The notes under the pieces are model-generated. The model ran no database searches and had not been told where the DNA came from. It saw only the letters and a program-made list of their open reading frames with translations. A stretch of 64,000 bases of DNA from Paraconiothyrium sp. Pb-2020 (lineage: Eukaryota; Ascomycota; Dothideomycetes; Pleosporales; Didymosphaeriaceae): assembly GCA_022419385.1 (NCBI GenBank), contig JAJUBI010000003.1:4774001-4838000 (forward strand). Reading direction: 5' to 3'. Numbering within the stretch: the stretch's first letter is position 1; each line of letters opens with the position of its first letter. Both the position numbers and the translations under genes were made by a program. This document shows, piece after piece, positions 42,139-52,665 of the stretch.

Positions 42139-43189
42139 TTAAGCGCTGGTTTGGGATCGACGAACGAGGTTGCCAAGCTCGATGTCTTCCTCAAATCCGG
42201 TGCTTGATGCATTCGCCCTTCGAGAAGTCACTTCGATAGGTCGAAGCAGAATAGGCGCTTCTTCTTGATGGTAACACTCTATGGTGTTCCGAAGCTCATT
42301 GCTGAAGAAGGCTCGAAAATTTGCGCGCCAGCCTTTGCTCCAAGGGTTTGTCCACGGGTGTTCTGTCTCCGAATCCCAGAACTGGACTTCACCCTCATCG
42401 TTAAGGTACCAAATGCCATGATCAAGCTCGTTTTCCAGAACATTGCAGAAAACGAGTTGCCCTATGTATACGCAGGCAATTATACCAGACCAGATTATTG
42501 CGAGGACAGAAGGTATCCCAAGAGCGATGTACGTATTGGCTTTGAAGTACTTTTTTGGGGTGGTAAGTACCCACAGGCTGATGCCGAAGATGTAGAGGTG
42601 GTAGACCGGGAGGAAGAAGAGGAAGAGCACATAGGCCTGGACATTGTGTAGCCAAATAGCGCCCGTCCACCAGAAGCATCTATGGTCGTAGAATGGGAGG
42701 CATTTGTCGTTAGCTCGACAGTGGTACGTCCGATCGCCGCGGAAAATCTTACAGCGGTCACAATACCGCCGTTCCTTGCTGTCGGCTTTGACTTGCTTAG
42801 TAGGTCTTGCTGGTGCCGAACCCGGTTTCCACCGGCGAGCTACCCAGTAATAGCTCCAAAGGCAATATCCAAGCGGTACCACCCACAGCAAAAGAAAGAC
42901 CTTGGAGAGGACTGCGACTGTGACAGCCGTAGCCAAAGTCATGTCCGAGTCCTTGGGCATGTGATACATAGCCCAGCCCTCATCGTCCTTGGACGCCAGC
43001 AACAACACTGGGTATTATTAGCTTCTTAAGGGCTGACACATTAACCATTATAGACAAAAGTAACTCACTCGTCAGCCTGACATCGATGAGATACACAGGC
43101 ACTACGACCTGTGCAAACAAGAGGAAGGGGAAGAACGCTTCCGACACAGCAGCGCGCAGCGTCTCCCACAATTCCTTCGCGAAAGCCAT
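42139..43189 (-). CDS. DHHC-family (zf-DHHC) membrane protein with a variant DHRC motif
   Basis: Two exons (43189-43069, 43007-42139) with a 61-nt intron give 329 residues. Splicing creates an ATG codon from A|TG, joining VRLT to MLLLASK. Four membrane spans surround a cytosolic cysteine-rich segment: YCDRCKIFRGDRTYHC and then YDHRCFWW (residues 147-154). Protein S-acyltransferases normally have DHHC followed by P-W-V-G-N-C. Here the second histidine of the motif is Arg, the cysteine after HC is displaced, and the GNC cysteine is missing. The presumed acyl-accepting Cys151 remains. It may be a divergent palmitoyltransferase or an inactive relative. An upstream start at 43210 is possible. Confidence 0.82.
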
Positions 43190-43471
43190 TTTCGCAGAGC
43201 AGAGCAGCAAAAGAGAGCAGAGTTACGTGAGCAGTAAGTACTTATGTGTGTGCAGGTGCAATGTACGTGCGAGATGTGTGGACGAAGAGGAAGGAAGCAA
43301 GCAGCTGTTCCGTTATCGTTTATCTGAGGTCTACGCTCTCATTCTCACCATCACTTTCGCCCTCCTCATGCCACCTGCATTCCCACGGATATCCCATCAC
43401 CATCAATACTCGTTTATTGACTAACCCAATACAAGTTTCCTGCCCGCATGGTGAATAATTTCCAGCATGTT

Positions 43472-43857
43472 TCAACACGAGACCTCAGCATCATCGGGCA
43501 ACCAGCCGCAGAAGTCGCAAAACCACACACGGCTCTCAAGTACAATTGCATCCTTGTCGCGATGGTCACATGACTGTTTGATACAAGGTAGAACTTCGCG
43601 TGACAACTTCATAGTCAGATCGTAGAGGTGGCTATGGCAGAATTGGCGTCGGTTGTAAGACTCGACATTAGAGTGTGCGCGCCAGCAGGCTTTCTATGAA
43701 TAAATTAGCGCTAAGTAACAAAGGCATAAAAAGAACTTACGACGCAGTCAAACCGGGACATCTCGTCGAGGACGACAGGGGCATGGTTATCTGCATGTGC
43801 GGGATGGGCAAACGCCGTGGCGGCGAACAAGCTGAGAAGGACGCTGCTGGGTCTCAT
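43472..43857 (-). CDS. Small secreted cysteine-rich protein 2 (paralogue of the gene at 37837)
   Basis: Two exons (43857-43741, 43693-43472) with a 47-nt intron give 112 residues. Exon 1 is 117 nt, exactly as in the paralogue, and ends at the same codon (FDCV|). The signal peptide is MRPSSVLLSLFAATAFA. Conserved cysteines include KACWRA, QFCHSH, PCIKQSC and WFCDFCGWLPDD. The protein stops at ...EVSC, so it lacks the paralogue's C-terminal extension but keeps eight cysteines. Conserved blocks such as LDEM(S/T)RFDCV and ESRVWFC(N/D)FCGWLPDD define the family. The function is unknown. Confidence 0.85.
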
Positions 43858-43940
43858 TATGAAGTCTTTGCGAGTGGCTTCCGAGAGGGGATATTTTCGA
43901 GGATGATATGGAACAAGTAGATGAGAAGCCATCTCCAATA

Positions 43941-44046
43941 TATACTCGAGGTAAGAATTGCATTGTAGGGAAGTGTGGTCCTGGCACTGCATAAAAAAGA
44001 TTTTGTAGGCTTCCTACCGTGGTTCCTCTCCCGCTCATCCCAACAC
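43941..44046 (-). promoter_or_regulatory. Promoter blocks shared by the two cysteine-rich secreted genes (copy 2)
   Basis: On the minus strand these bases repeat the two blocks found before the gene at 37837, including 'gttgggatgagcgggaga' and 'ccacacttcccta', ending in a 'ctcgagtatat' element. Sequence between the blocks has diverged, which suggests the kept parts matter. Confidence 0.6.
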
Positions 44047-44201
44047 AAGGTACATTATGTTGAGGCAGTGCTACCCACAATCAATACAGCAATTGTAACA
44101 ACGATACCATATCAGGTCGAGATCTTAGACTTTCATTGCGAATTAAGTCAGCCTAGGGTACGCTATCCCAGACAGGGAGCTGTACACAAAGATACGCAAT
44201 C

Positions 44202-45911
44202 TTATGCATGAGCCTCATATTGATAATCCACATAGCCCTTCAACCCCGCCAGCCCTATCTCAATCGCCTCCTCTGTTCGAATAGTCCTACTACCCTGCCC
44301 TTGTACCAGATTGACCCAATAGTCAAAGGCTTCATGCGCACTTTCCTTGCTCAGTTCGCCTAGCACAGGGTCATTCGCGACCACAGGCTCGAGACCCGCT
44401 ACACCGCCAAACACGACAAGCAAATGCTCGCACACATCGGGCAGCTTCTTTTCATGTGATATAGGTCGGTTCCGCGGCGCGATGGCATCGGGTAGGATGG
44501 AAGAGAGCGGGACGCCTCGCTCCGATGTGCCAATAGCGAAGGTGTAGCCATCGGGGAACTCCGACTCGCTGAAGATGTTCGAGAAGCTCGCGGCGTAGCG
44601 GACCTTGTAGCCCCAGTAGTACCCTTCCTTCTCGCGGGGCGTTTCGGGGGCAACGGCATCGACGGCGAGGTTCTCGCATTCGTATTCGGAGGGATGCGGC
44701 CAGGAGGGCGGTTGCGCGTCCTTGAATTCTACGGTCAGACGCATGCCCTGAGGGACGGCGTAGGGAACTTTGACGGGGAAGGGGAGGCCGCAGTTGATGT
44801 ATGTCCATTCTTGATTGCTAGACTTGGAGCGGTGGTGAGCTGGTGGGGATGGTAGTGCAACGCCCTCGCGGAAGCGGATCCACTCGTGCGGCTTGGTGTG
44901 GGATGGGGTATCGAGCGGAGGAAGCAGGCCCACATGCTTGTATGGCTCGCACATAGGGAACAACGCCGAGCGTATGTGTGGCGGGCAGTCCGCGTACTCC
45001 AACAGGCCTACCATGAAGCGATCCGGGTTCTGATACGGGATGTCGGCTTCAGAGATGCTGTCCATGATTTCCGCTTTGCTCTTCTTCTTGCTGCGATAGT
45101 AACCCGAGACCTTTTCCGGGATGGTGTTCGGATCATCGTCGTAGACAACGATCTCATCGACGCACCAGACCGCAGCGGCGCGGGCGATGCGGCCTACGAG
45201 AAGCGTCTTCGTGTCGTGGCGAGCGACGTTGTTGAGGATACTGCCGGGAAGAGCCATTGTTACGGTCCAAGGTCGGGCTGTGCGCGGCATGAAAGTGGCG
45301 GAGGGCTTTTCGGTATGTAGCTCTGTTGAAGGTTTGCCTTTTGTAGGGGTTCTCGCGGGTTCTGCGTTGAGCAGGTCACTGAGAGAAGATGGCTTGCTCT
45401 GTGTGCCCTCGCTTCGTCTCCTTTTAGCAGGGTGTAGTTCTGCTTCAATCTGCGCATCCACCTGATGTTGTAGACCACTGCTATGCCGCTGCGACCTCCC
45501 TTCAGTCGAGGACTGCTTCGCTGGCCTCTCATCAGGCACATCGTATGTGCCCTGTGTCGCGCTCCGGCTCTTTGTCTCATCCTGGTGAACCACGACCGCA
45601 TGTTTCCGCTTCTTGCCCTTCTTCTCGGGTTCCAGATCCGGCTGCTCCACTACCCTGCCCTCTCTTTCGGCTCTTGCCTGCTCCTGCTCCCTCGCCTCGT
45701 GCTCTTCCATGACATTGTCAACAAGCTCCAGCGCCCTCCTATTTCTCACCTTGCCCGTCTCTTCCTCCACCACGTTGCCGTCTTCGTCGACCCAGCCTTT
45801 CCCATTGATGTATTCGACTGGTTCCTTCTTCTTAGGCTCTTTGGACTTCGACTTCTTCGTCCTGGAGGACTCGTGGGCCATCGTGCCGTTGTCGAGGCTT
45901 ATGCGTCCCAT
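44202..45911 (-). CDS. SPOUT-fold RNA methyltransferase of the SPOUT1/C9orf114 type
   Basis: An intronless frame gives 569 residues. A second Met (MAHESSRTKKS) lies ten residues in and could be the true start. Residues 1-205 are charged and disordered, with several nuclear-type basic clusters (KKGKKRKHA, PAKRRRSEG). Residues 215-569 form the SPOUT domain: MALPGSILNNV, TLLVGRIARAAAVWCVDEIVVYDDD, FMVGLLEYADCPPHIRSALF and the knot-forming C-terminus (LLVVFGGVAGLEP). The domain is interrupted by the OB-like insert usual for this family. The human relative is linked to spindle/kinetochore function and is a predicted rRNA or small-RNA methyltransferase. It probably acts in the nucleus or nucleolus. 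Confidence 0.88.
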   Translation of the reverse strand: MGRISLDNGTMAHESSRTKKSKSKEPKKKEPVEYINGKGWVDEDGNVVEEETGKVRNRRALELVDNVMEEHEAREQEQARAEREGRVVEQPDLEPEKKGKKRKHAVVVHQDETKSRSATQGTYDVPDERPAKQSSTEGRSQRHSSGLQHQVDAQIEAELHPAKRRRSEGTQSKPSSLSDLLNAEPARTPTKGKPSTELHTEKPSATFMPRTARPWTVTMALPGSILNNVARHDTKTLLVGRIARAAAVWCVDEIVVYDDDPNTIPEKVSGYYRSKKKSKAEIMDSISEADIPYQNPDRFMVGLLEYADCPPHIRSALFPMCEPYKHVGLLPPLDTPSHTKPHEWIRFREGVALPSPPAHHRSKSSNQEWTYINCGLPFPVKVPYAVPQGMRLTVEFKDAQPPSWPHPSEYECENLAVDAVAPETPREKEGYYWGYKVRYAASFSNIFSESEFPDGYTFAIGTSERGVPLSSILPDAIAPRNRPISHEKKLPDVCEHLLVVFGGVAGLEPVVANDPVLGELSKESAHEAFDYWVNLVQGQGSRTIRTEEAIEIGLAGLKGYVDYQYEAHA

Positions 45912-46280
45912 CGTCGAAGCACGGTACGAGCGTTAGATCTGCTGGGTAGTCTTCGTGACTATGTTTCAGCTCATCGGTTAGATAGTATGATAATAGAGGG
46001 CGCAATGCGCTTCAATCGACTTGTCGCGAAATCTCACTGTCGTCGACCGAAAAAAATACGCGAGCGAACTTTCTGCCCACGCGAATTGCGGGGAAAGCTC
46101 AAGCGCGGATCCCTGTCGTTACACCACGCTAGGCTGAACTAGTGCGGCTGTCAGGCTGCAGTTGGGGCGCAAACAGGACTTCGTAGGATTCCGCAGTAAT
46201 AAAACCACCTCACTCTTTCTCTACGTCGCGCATCGCACTCAGTACCTCTCCCGCTATCAACCAACCGACCCACCACCAAT
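45912..46280. promoter_or_regulatory. Divergent promoter between the SPOUT1-like and SelK-like genes
   Basis: These 369 bases separate two divergent start codons. The last 90 bases before 46281 are rich in pyrimidines on the plus strand, a usual fungal leader. No specific sites were identified. Confidence 0.4.
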
Positions 46281-46645
46281 ATGTCCGAAGCGTACGTCGC
46301 TCCTTTGCAGTCCTCTCACCCGCAATTCTTACTGATACTATAAATAGCAAATCCTCCCCCATCAACACCCTGACAACCTTCTTCGCCCTCTACCTCACTA
46401 CCCTGTTCTCCCTTGATACCTGGACTGCCGCCCGCAACTCGCCGTATCGCGAGCCCTCCGCGACCACCTTTTACCGCCCCGCGAACAGGCCGTCGGAATA
46501 CCAGGCCGGCATGCACGGGCAGGGGAGGAGGGGCCCGGGTGGAAGCGGAGGCGGCAGGAGGGAGGGAAGACTGCCGGCGACGTTGGACACACGAGCGCCA
46601 TTAAAGGCGGGTGCTACGGCGAAATGCGGGGGTTGTGCTATGTGA
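46281..46645 (+). CDS. Small glycine/arginine-rich single-span protein, SelK/SelG-like
   Basis: Two exons (46281-46291, 46348-46645) give 102 residues. Exon 1 codes only MSE plus two bases of an Ala codon, so gene finders easily miss it. One hydrophobic segment (LTTFFALYLTTLFSL) is followed by a Gly/Arg/Pro-rich tail (GQGRRGPGGSGGGRR) and a terminal CGGCAM. This layout (one N-terminal membrane helix, Gly-Arg-rich cytosolic tail, redox residue near the end) is that of the selenoprotein K family of ER proteins. Fungi lack selenocysteine, so cysteine would stand in its place. The assignment rests on architecture and is moderate. Confidence 0.55.
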
Positions 46646-46854
46646 GAGGAAGGGTGTAGGTTCGTGCCATGAGAGCAGGGAAATTTGGGGTACGACGTGG
46701 AACAAAGGACGGACTGAACAGAGCACAGGGTATCGAGCTTCTTCTGTTCAGAAAAGGCTAAGCAGGTCGTGAAGGCGTTGTCTGTACATATCGGCATTTG
46801 TGCAGGTCTTTGGGAATAACAAACGGTCGTTCATCTAATCATTTCACGCCCGAA

Positions 46855-48489
46855 CTACGCATATGTTTCCACCTCGTACCGATCGCTCTCGTGCTTTACT
46901 GGGCGATATGTGAGGTAGTCAAACGTGGCCTTCGTCTCCAACCCATCCAAATCACTCGCTGCAACTCCCACAAATGCACCCGTAAAACTCCCATGCGCTT
47001 GGTGTCCGCCGCACTCATCGCTCAGTATACTTGCATCGAACACCGGCCCAATGTTCTTGAGCTCTGCCTCCCCCTCCAGCGCATAGGAAAATTGCAATTC
47101 CTTTCCGCGTATGCTAAGGGCAAGCCGCACCTTGCCTTCCTGTGGTATAGAGACAGGTTCTGGGATCGGAAACTTGAGTCTGCCTTCCGGCCACGACGCT
47201 TCCGAGGTAAGAAGGAGGAGTTCGCGTTGGCCGTCTGCGTGCGCGGTGACGGTGAGGTAGAAGAAGTTGTAGCGGCAGTAGTACGCTGTCAAACCCGCAA
47301 ATTGCCTCTCGTCCAACGGCTTGAAAGCAATCACTGTTTCCGCATCGTAGGAGAAGTGCGTTTGGCGCCGTGCAACGAGGGCCTGCTCGAACCAGCTACC
47401 GATTGCTTCTCTACCGGTGAGTTCAAGGGCGCCGTCTTTGACGGCGAAGATGCGTTCTGGCTCGGGGGTTCGTAGCCACTGGAAATCTTTATGCAGGCCA
47501 TCTGAAGCGGAGAAGGTATACCGCTGCTCTGCCCAGTATGCGGCGTCGTCTCTTGCAGCGGGGAGCTCGACGGATAGAGAGGGGACGGGTCCGTTCTTGA
47601 CGTAGAGCCAGTCGTCGGAGTCCCAATATGCTTCTTGAATCGCGGTCTCGCGGCCGAGGACGCAACGACGGGCTTGTGTTATAGGGCGGCCTGTCAGATG
47701 AACTATATACGTCTTTCCATCCTCAGTATCCACGATATCTGCATGTCCAGCTCGTTGCAGCGGCGCGAGTGGAGCTTTTGTAGATGATAGAATGGGATTC
47801 TTGGGGTGTACTTCATACGGGCCCCAGATGTCCTTACTCCGTGCAAGCGTAGCAGCGTGTTCGTACCCAGTGCCGCCTTCGGCTGTAAGAAGGTAGTACC
47901 ACCCGTTTCTCTTGTAGAGATGTGGACCCTCAACGAGATCTATCTCGGTCCCGAGGAATATCGTTTTCCAGGGCCCCACCAGCTTACCCTCTTTCTCCGA
48001 CCACTCCTGCAGCCGTATCCCGGCGAAAGATCTCGGCCGCCGTCGATGATCTTGAAGCATGTTGACGAACCAATTCTTTCCGTCCTCGTCGTGGAAAAGG
48101 CTGGGATCGAAACCAGAGGAGTTCACGTAATACGGATCGCTCCAGGGTCCTTCGATTTTCTCAGCTGTAACGATGTAGTTGTGTGTGTCTTTGAAGCTGC
48201 CGTCTTTCCTCTTCACATCCGTATACACTAAGTAGAATTTGGATCCATCATGCGTCAAGCATGGCGCCCATACACCGCAGCTATCAGGATTACCGCGCAT
48301 GTCAAGCTGGGATTTCCGGCTCAGCGGTCGCGTGACGAGAGTCCAGTTTGCGAGGTCCCGTGAGTGATGGATCTGTACTCCTGGGAACCACTCGAAGGTT
48401 GAGGTTGCGATGTAGTAGTCTGACCCCACGCGGAGGATGGAGGGGTCGGCGTTGAAGCCGGGGAGTATTGGGTTGAGCACTTTGGGCAT
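46855..48489 (-). CDS. GH43 family beta-xylosidase / alpha-arabinofuranosidase, intracellular
   Basis: An intronless frame gives 544 residues from the Met at 48489; the frame is open to 48564. I prefer 48489 because MPKVLNPILPGFNADPSI is the usual GH43 N-terminus. Catalytic residues are visible: Asp15 (general base, NADPS), Asp128 (pKa modulator, GFDPSLF) and Glu187 (general acid, VEGPHLY). The N-terminal five-bladed propeller (1-310) is followed by the C-terminal beta-sandwich with ALSIRGKELQFSYAL. There is no signal peptide, so it probably trims short xylo-oligosaccharides inside the cell. It is convergent with the SelK-like gene. Confidence 0.93.
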   Translation of the reverse strand: MPKVLNPILPGFNADPSILRVGSDYYIATSTFEWFPGVQIHHSRDLANWTLVTRPLSRKSQLDMRGNPDSCGVWAPCLTHDGSKFYLVYTDVKRKDGSFKDTHNYIVTAEKIEGPWSDPYYVNSSGFDPSLFHDEDGKNWFVNMLQDHRRRPRSFAGIRLQEWSEKEGKLVGPWKTIFLGTEIDLVEGPHLYKRNGWYYLLTAEGGTGYEHAATLARSKDIWGPYEVHPKNPILSSTKAPLAPLQRAGHADIVDTEDGKTYIVHLTGRPITQARRCVLGRETAIQEAYWDSDDWLYVKNGPVPSLSVELPAARDDAAYWAEQRYTFSASDGLHKDFQWLRTPEPERIFAVKDGALELTGREAIGSWFEQALVARRQTHFSYDAETVIAFKPLDERQFAGLTAYYCRYNFFYLTVTAHADGQRELLLLTSEASWPEGRLKFPIPEPVSIPQEGKVRLALSIRGKELQFSYALEGEAELKNIGPVFDASILSDECGGHQAHGSFTGAFVGVAASDLDGLETKATFDYLTYRPVKHESDRYEVETYA

Positions 48490-49285
48490 TGTGGCTGGTG
48501 GTTGAGGAGGGGAGAATTTGGGTAGTTGTCGATGGGCTTTTGGAATCATGATCTGGGTGCGCAACGTATTTGATGTCTTTACAGGTGGGATATCATGGTG
48601 GAGATGCGCGCGTCTATTTACCCGGTCGACCCCACCTTATTAACCACCGCATATTGGCGTGGTATGTTGCGAGGCCGTGGAGAGCGATGGATTTTTCATT
48701 GGCCATAGGACTCGAGGTGGTCGGGCTGTGGGTGGGACTTGATAGGTAAGCGTAGGAGATCGATTTTGCATTCCAGGTGGACAGGGTCGAGGGAAATGAA
48801 GCCCATGTTGGGAACGCAGCGTTTCGAGTACGATCATATTTGTTGCCAGGTTTAGTAGTATCAAGAGTCACGATCAGCTAGCAAGTCACAGGGCGGAGCG
48901 GCCAAGGGTGGTGTGTTGGTAGTAGAGGGGCGGGAGATACGCGTTGGACAAACGCGAAAACGCGGTATCACGAGATAAAACCTGGCCGGAGTTGGGTCAT
49001 ACACCTTCACCCCTTCCTTGCAAAAATGCTTTTGGGCATTGCGAAGTAGACGCATATTCTTGACCCTTACATAGAACAGCCTCTCACCTCGAGAAATGCG
49101 TTCGGCTACGCTGCTAGATCACATATCAACATCTAAACCTCTCCTTTCAGAACTTCATTCATAACAATCATTCCTCTTTTGCCCCGCTATCTCATATGGT
49201 AATCTATCTCCACACACGCTTGATCCAGCTATGATACCCCAAATCCCACAGCCCCAAACGCAGTCCTAATAGCGCATCGATCATA
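48490..49285. other. Intergenic stretch, nothing recognised
   Basis: About 800 bases between the GH43 promoter and the 3' end of SEC21. Overlapping minus-strand frames (48614-49055) show no family features. Confidence 0.45.
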
Positions 49286-52252
49286 TTACGCCACGCTCCC
49301 CACAACCAACGCCGCAACACCGTCCTCCTCACTTCTCGCCTCGATCTTCATCGTAACACCCGTCTTCGCGCTAAACGCCATCCTCACCATAGCCGCAACC
49401 TTGCCATTCGTAATCGTCTTGCCGTACAGCTTGAGCGTATGCGTGGATTGCGAGAGCGGGACGTCTGTGCCCTCGAGGGGCTGGAGGGAAAGTGCTTTGA
49501 TAAGTTGGTCGGTTGCATCTACATCAACGTCAGTCTCCATATTACACAGTTTGAGAGAAGTAGTCTTACCTGCTATACTCTTCATATTAGAAAGCTGCAA
49601 CGTCTCCGTCGCAGAATCGCTGTTCGATTGCTCCCATACATTGTCGAAGCTACCTGCATACGCGGGGACAACATAGTCTGCGCCATTGAGATCCAAATCC
49701 TCGACTTGGTACTCATCTGGGTAGCCGTCGCCTTCTTCAGGCTCATTAGTGCTGGGGTCGATTTCCTTGCTGACGAACTTGAGCGTGTTTGTAAACGATG
49801 TGGCGATGAACTGTGACTCGGTTTCCAAGCGCTTGAACGATACGTAGATCGTGCCAGGCTCGTTTGTGGGAAGTTTTGGCGCAGGAATAATGAAGTCTTC
49901 CTCCAGGCCTATATCGTCGTCATCGGCGGCAACAACCATTTCCACGTCCATAAGTACAGTGTCGGGAAGTGTGTTCTTGACGTCGTACTGGAGAACGACA
50001 TGGTCCTTGAAGATGTGCTTGACGGCAGTGACGACGTACTCCGTTTCGGATTCGGTGAGCTCAACCACAGCACTTGACTTGAGCAAGCCACCGTGCGCGG
50101 CAAGCTCTGGGATCTTCTGCAGCTCTTCGGCGTACTTTTGTGTTGCTGCAGTCGCCGAAGCAGCCGCATCTGCGCCAGTCTTGGCGGGTGCTTTTGTGGC
50201 GCTGGGGGCCTTGAGTATGGGTGTGGAGCCTTCCGTCTTTTTGCTGAGATCTGCTGCGTCTGCCTGCTCGCGAGATACGGTGGGAATCTTGGTGATGTCG
50301 AAAGCGTCCTGGAAAGTGTCCTTCGAGTCGGAGCTGACATACATGGTGAGCTGGTGCTCGAGGGTGGGTAATGAGTACATAGAGTCGTTTCGGACGAAGC
50401 TGAGAGCGAGTTCGTCGTCCTGGTCCATCAATCTCAGGTTAAGTGCAGCGCGATCTCGGACCTCATCGTCGACATCGTCAAGACACCTAGTAAGGAGTAC
50501 GTGAACAGACTTCTTGATCTCGGGGTCTTTCTGCCCAACACCGAACTTGGCAAGCGCGGAAGTGGCAGCTGCGCGAACGATGGCGTTCTCCAAAACGACG
50601 CGGTTATAGATGTACCGGATGTACTTGGTCGGGTGAGGTGTGGAGGGTCCTTCCCGTCCGAGTACGAAGAGGATACGAACTGCAAGCTTGGTGAACTCGC
50701 AGTCTTCAATGAACTCGCAGAGAGTGGCCAGAGCATCCTCCTTGGCTTCCGGAACGAAACGGATGAGATCCATGATAGCTTCAACCACGGCACGCTTGAA
50801 CTCATAGCCACCCTCGTCACGGAGAATACCGCTGAGGAAGGCAAGGAAACCAGCCTGCTTCGACTTGAACTTGAGGGCTAAGGTGCGGACAGCTTCAACA
50901 ATGGTCACCTTGAACTCGTCTGTGATCTCAGCCATGAACCCAGAGATTTGCTTCATCAAGCGATCAACGGAAGACTCATTGCCCGTCTTAAGGAGGGTGG
51001 TGATGGCGAAGGTGGCAATGCTGCGGTTAGAGTTGGTGATGAGCGATTCGATATCCTGGTTGCATGATCGGACAGCGTCGGGCTTGAACGAGGCCATGGT
51101 GGACAATATCCTTAGAGCAGCGAACTTGGTGACAGCGCGAGGAGAAGTGAGGAAGAGCTGCAGGACGTGGACAGCCTGGACGAGCTCGGCGTCTGTTACA
51201 CCGCGCAAGTCGCAGATGGCTTTTGCCGCCTCGAAATTGACCATCTCAGACTTGTGTCGCAACCAGCCATCGAGGAGCTGGACCATGGGCCTGCGCAGGT
51301 TCGGGTCTTCCTCTGCGAGCTTGGCGGCGAGCCTGACCAGCAGCACAGTAGCCGCAGGGCTCTTGACTACACCCGCAGCGGAGTATTGCTGGACCATCTT
51401 GACCAAGCTCATCCTGTCACCTGACCGCATCTGGTACAGCAATCCAATGGCATGGTACTGCGACATGTAGTTTGTGCTCGCTTGAAGGGCGTTATGCGAG
51501 CTGCCTCCGAAACCTCCTAGAAAGCCACCAGACTTTGGACCCGATGCCGCCTCTTGAGCTTCTGACTGCCATCTCCGAACAACATCCTTTGCGACGGGGA
51601 GAAGGTGATACGAGGAAACGAGTGCGGCCGAGGCAACGGAGGGGTTCTTGTCAACAATACATGTCTTGACAAGACGCTCAATCGCTTGTACGGTGGAGGC
51701 ATCGATGACGCGGCAGAGAGCGCGGATCGCATTGGGTCGGTATACGACGTCGCTGCCGACGGAGGTGTCCTTCATGATGGAGGCTGTGACCATGATCACA
51801 TCGTCTGCGGAGCCGGCGAGCTCCTTGAGGACAAGGTAGACCATCTGGCGGAGAGAGGCATCTTTGTTCGAGAAGAGTTTCGAGACTGCGGTGATCAGTA
51901 CATCCTTCTGGGGAACACAGAAACGGGTTCCATACTGCCAAAGAAAAGGTTGGTAGCTTCCTGTCTCCCCCAGCTTTCGCCGGTGAAGAGCAGCAATGCA
52001 AGCTTGGTCAGAATCTACATTGGGTTAATATCGTCCATTGCTTTAGCTTCAACTTGCAACATACCACTCTGCATTTCCGCGGCGATATCGGACTCTGGCT
52101 GAATACTCGTGCTGTGCTTCCATGTCAGCTCCCGCATCTTCAAGACCCCTCCGCAAGCTCCCCATTGCATTGCAGGTCGCCGTACCTTCCTGGAACACGG
52201 AAGTCTTATCGATCTGTGCCACTCCACCAACATCCTCGTGCTTTTTGTCCAT
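49286..52252 (-). CDS. SEC21: Coatomer subunit gamma (COPI)
   Basis: Five exons (52252-52186, 52111-52065, 52014-51936, 51885-49570, 49518-49286) give 913 residues, the usual length. Gamma-COP is part of the adaptor half of the COPI coat that returns vesicles from Golgi to ER. Joining the short 5' exons rebuilds the family N-terminus: KTSVFQEARVFSQSPISPRK, CRVILTKLALLLFTGES, LFFGISKLFSNKDASLRQM. The alpha-solenoid trunk runs to about residue 590, then a linker and the appendage domain (LKSSAVVELTESETEYVV onward). The last intron (49569-49519, 51 nt) is a stop-free multiple of three; removing it gives KSIADATDQLIKALSLQPLE, as in relatives. It is divergent from LIP5. Confidence 0.93.
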
Positions 52253-52665
52253 GATTGCAGAGTGCAGGCACCCGCCGCGAGCCCGTCCTCAAATAAGTGT
52301 ATTGTGTCCTTCTCCTGCTCCGCCTAACGTGGCCTTTCTCGAAAGCTGGCGGCGCGATGTGAGGACCCGAGTACAACAATCTGCGTGGATGGCGAGGGTG
52401 AGAGAACCGCGGGCGGGGTGCGGTATGGCAATGGTCTTGTCGGAATTGGCGACGTTGTGGTTGTCCTCTGCGGCGCAATGCAGGGATGCTCCAAATGTGG
52501 GCGGTCGAGTGTTTGGCGTGTTTGCATTGGATGCCTGCCTGCTGAATAAGGCAGCCTTACCCCGTTAGCGTCGGGAGAAAGCGCGGCCAGAGGCGGGATT
52601 TCGAGGACTACCAAGTAACTTTGCGTGCTCAACCTCCATCCTCCTCTCCACGCCTCTCACACACA
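52253..52665. promoter_or_regulatory. Divergent SEC21-LIP5 promoter
   Basis: These 413 bases lie between two housekeeping start codons and hold both promoters. The stretch before LIP5 is C/T-rich. No TATA box is obvious, as expected for such genes. Confidence 0.5.

Noticed and set aside
45483..46142. Plus-strand frame of 219 codons
   Set aside because: It lies antisense to the SPOUT1-like gene and its promoter, begins and ends at no gene signal and shows no family features.
49851..50504. Plus-strand frame of 217 codons rich in Ser
   Set aside because: Antisense shadow of the SEC21 coding exon.
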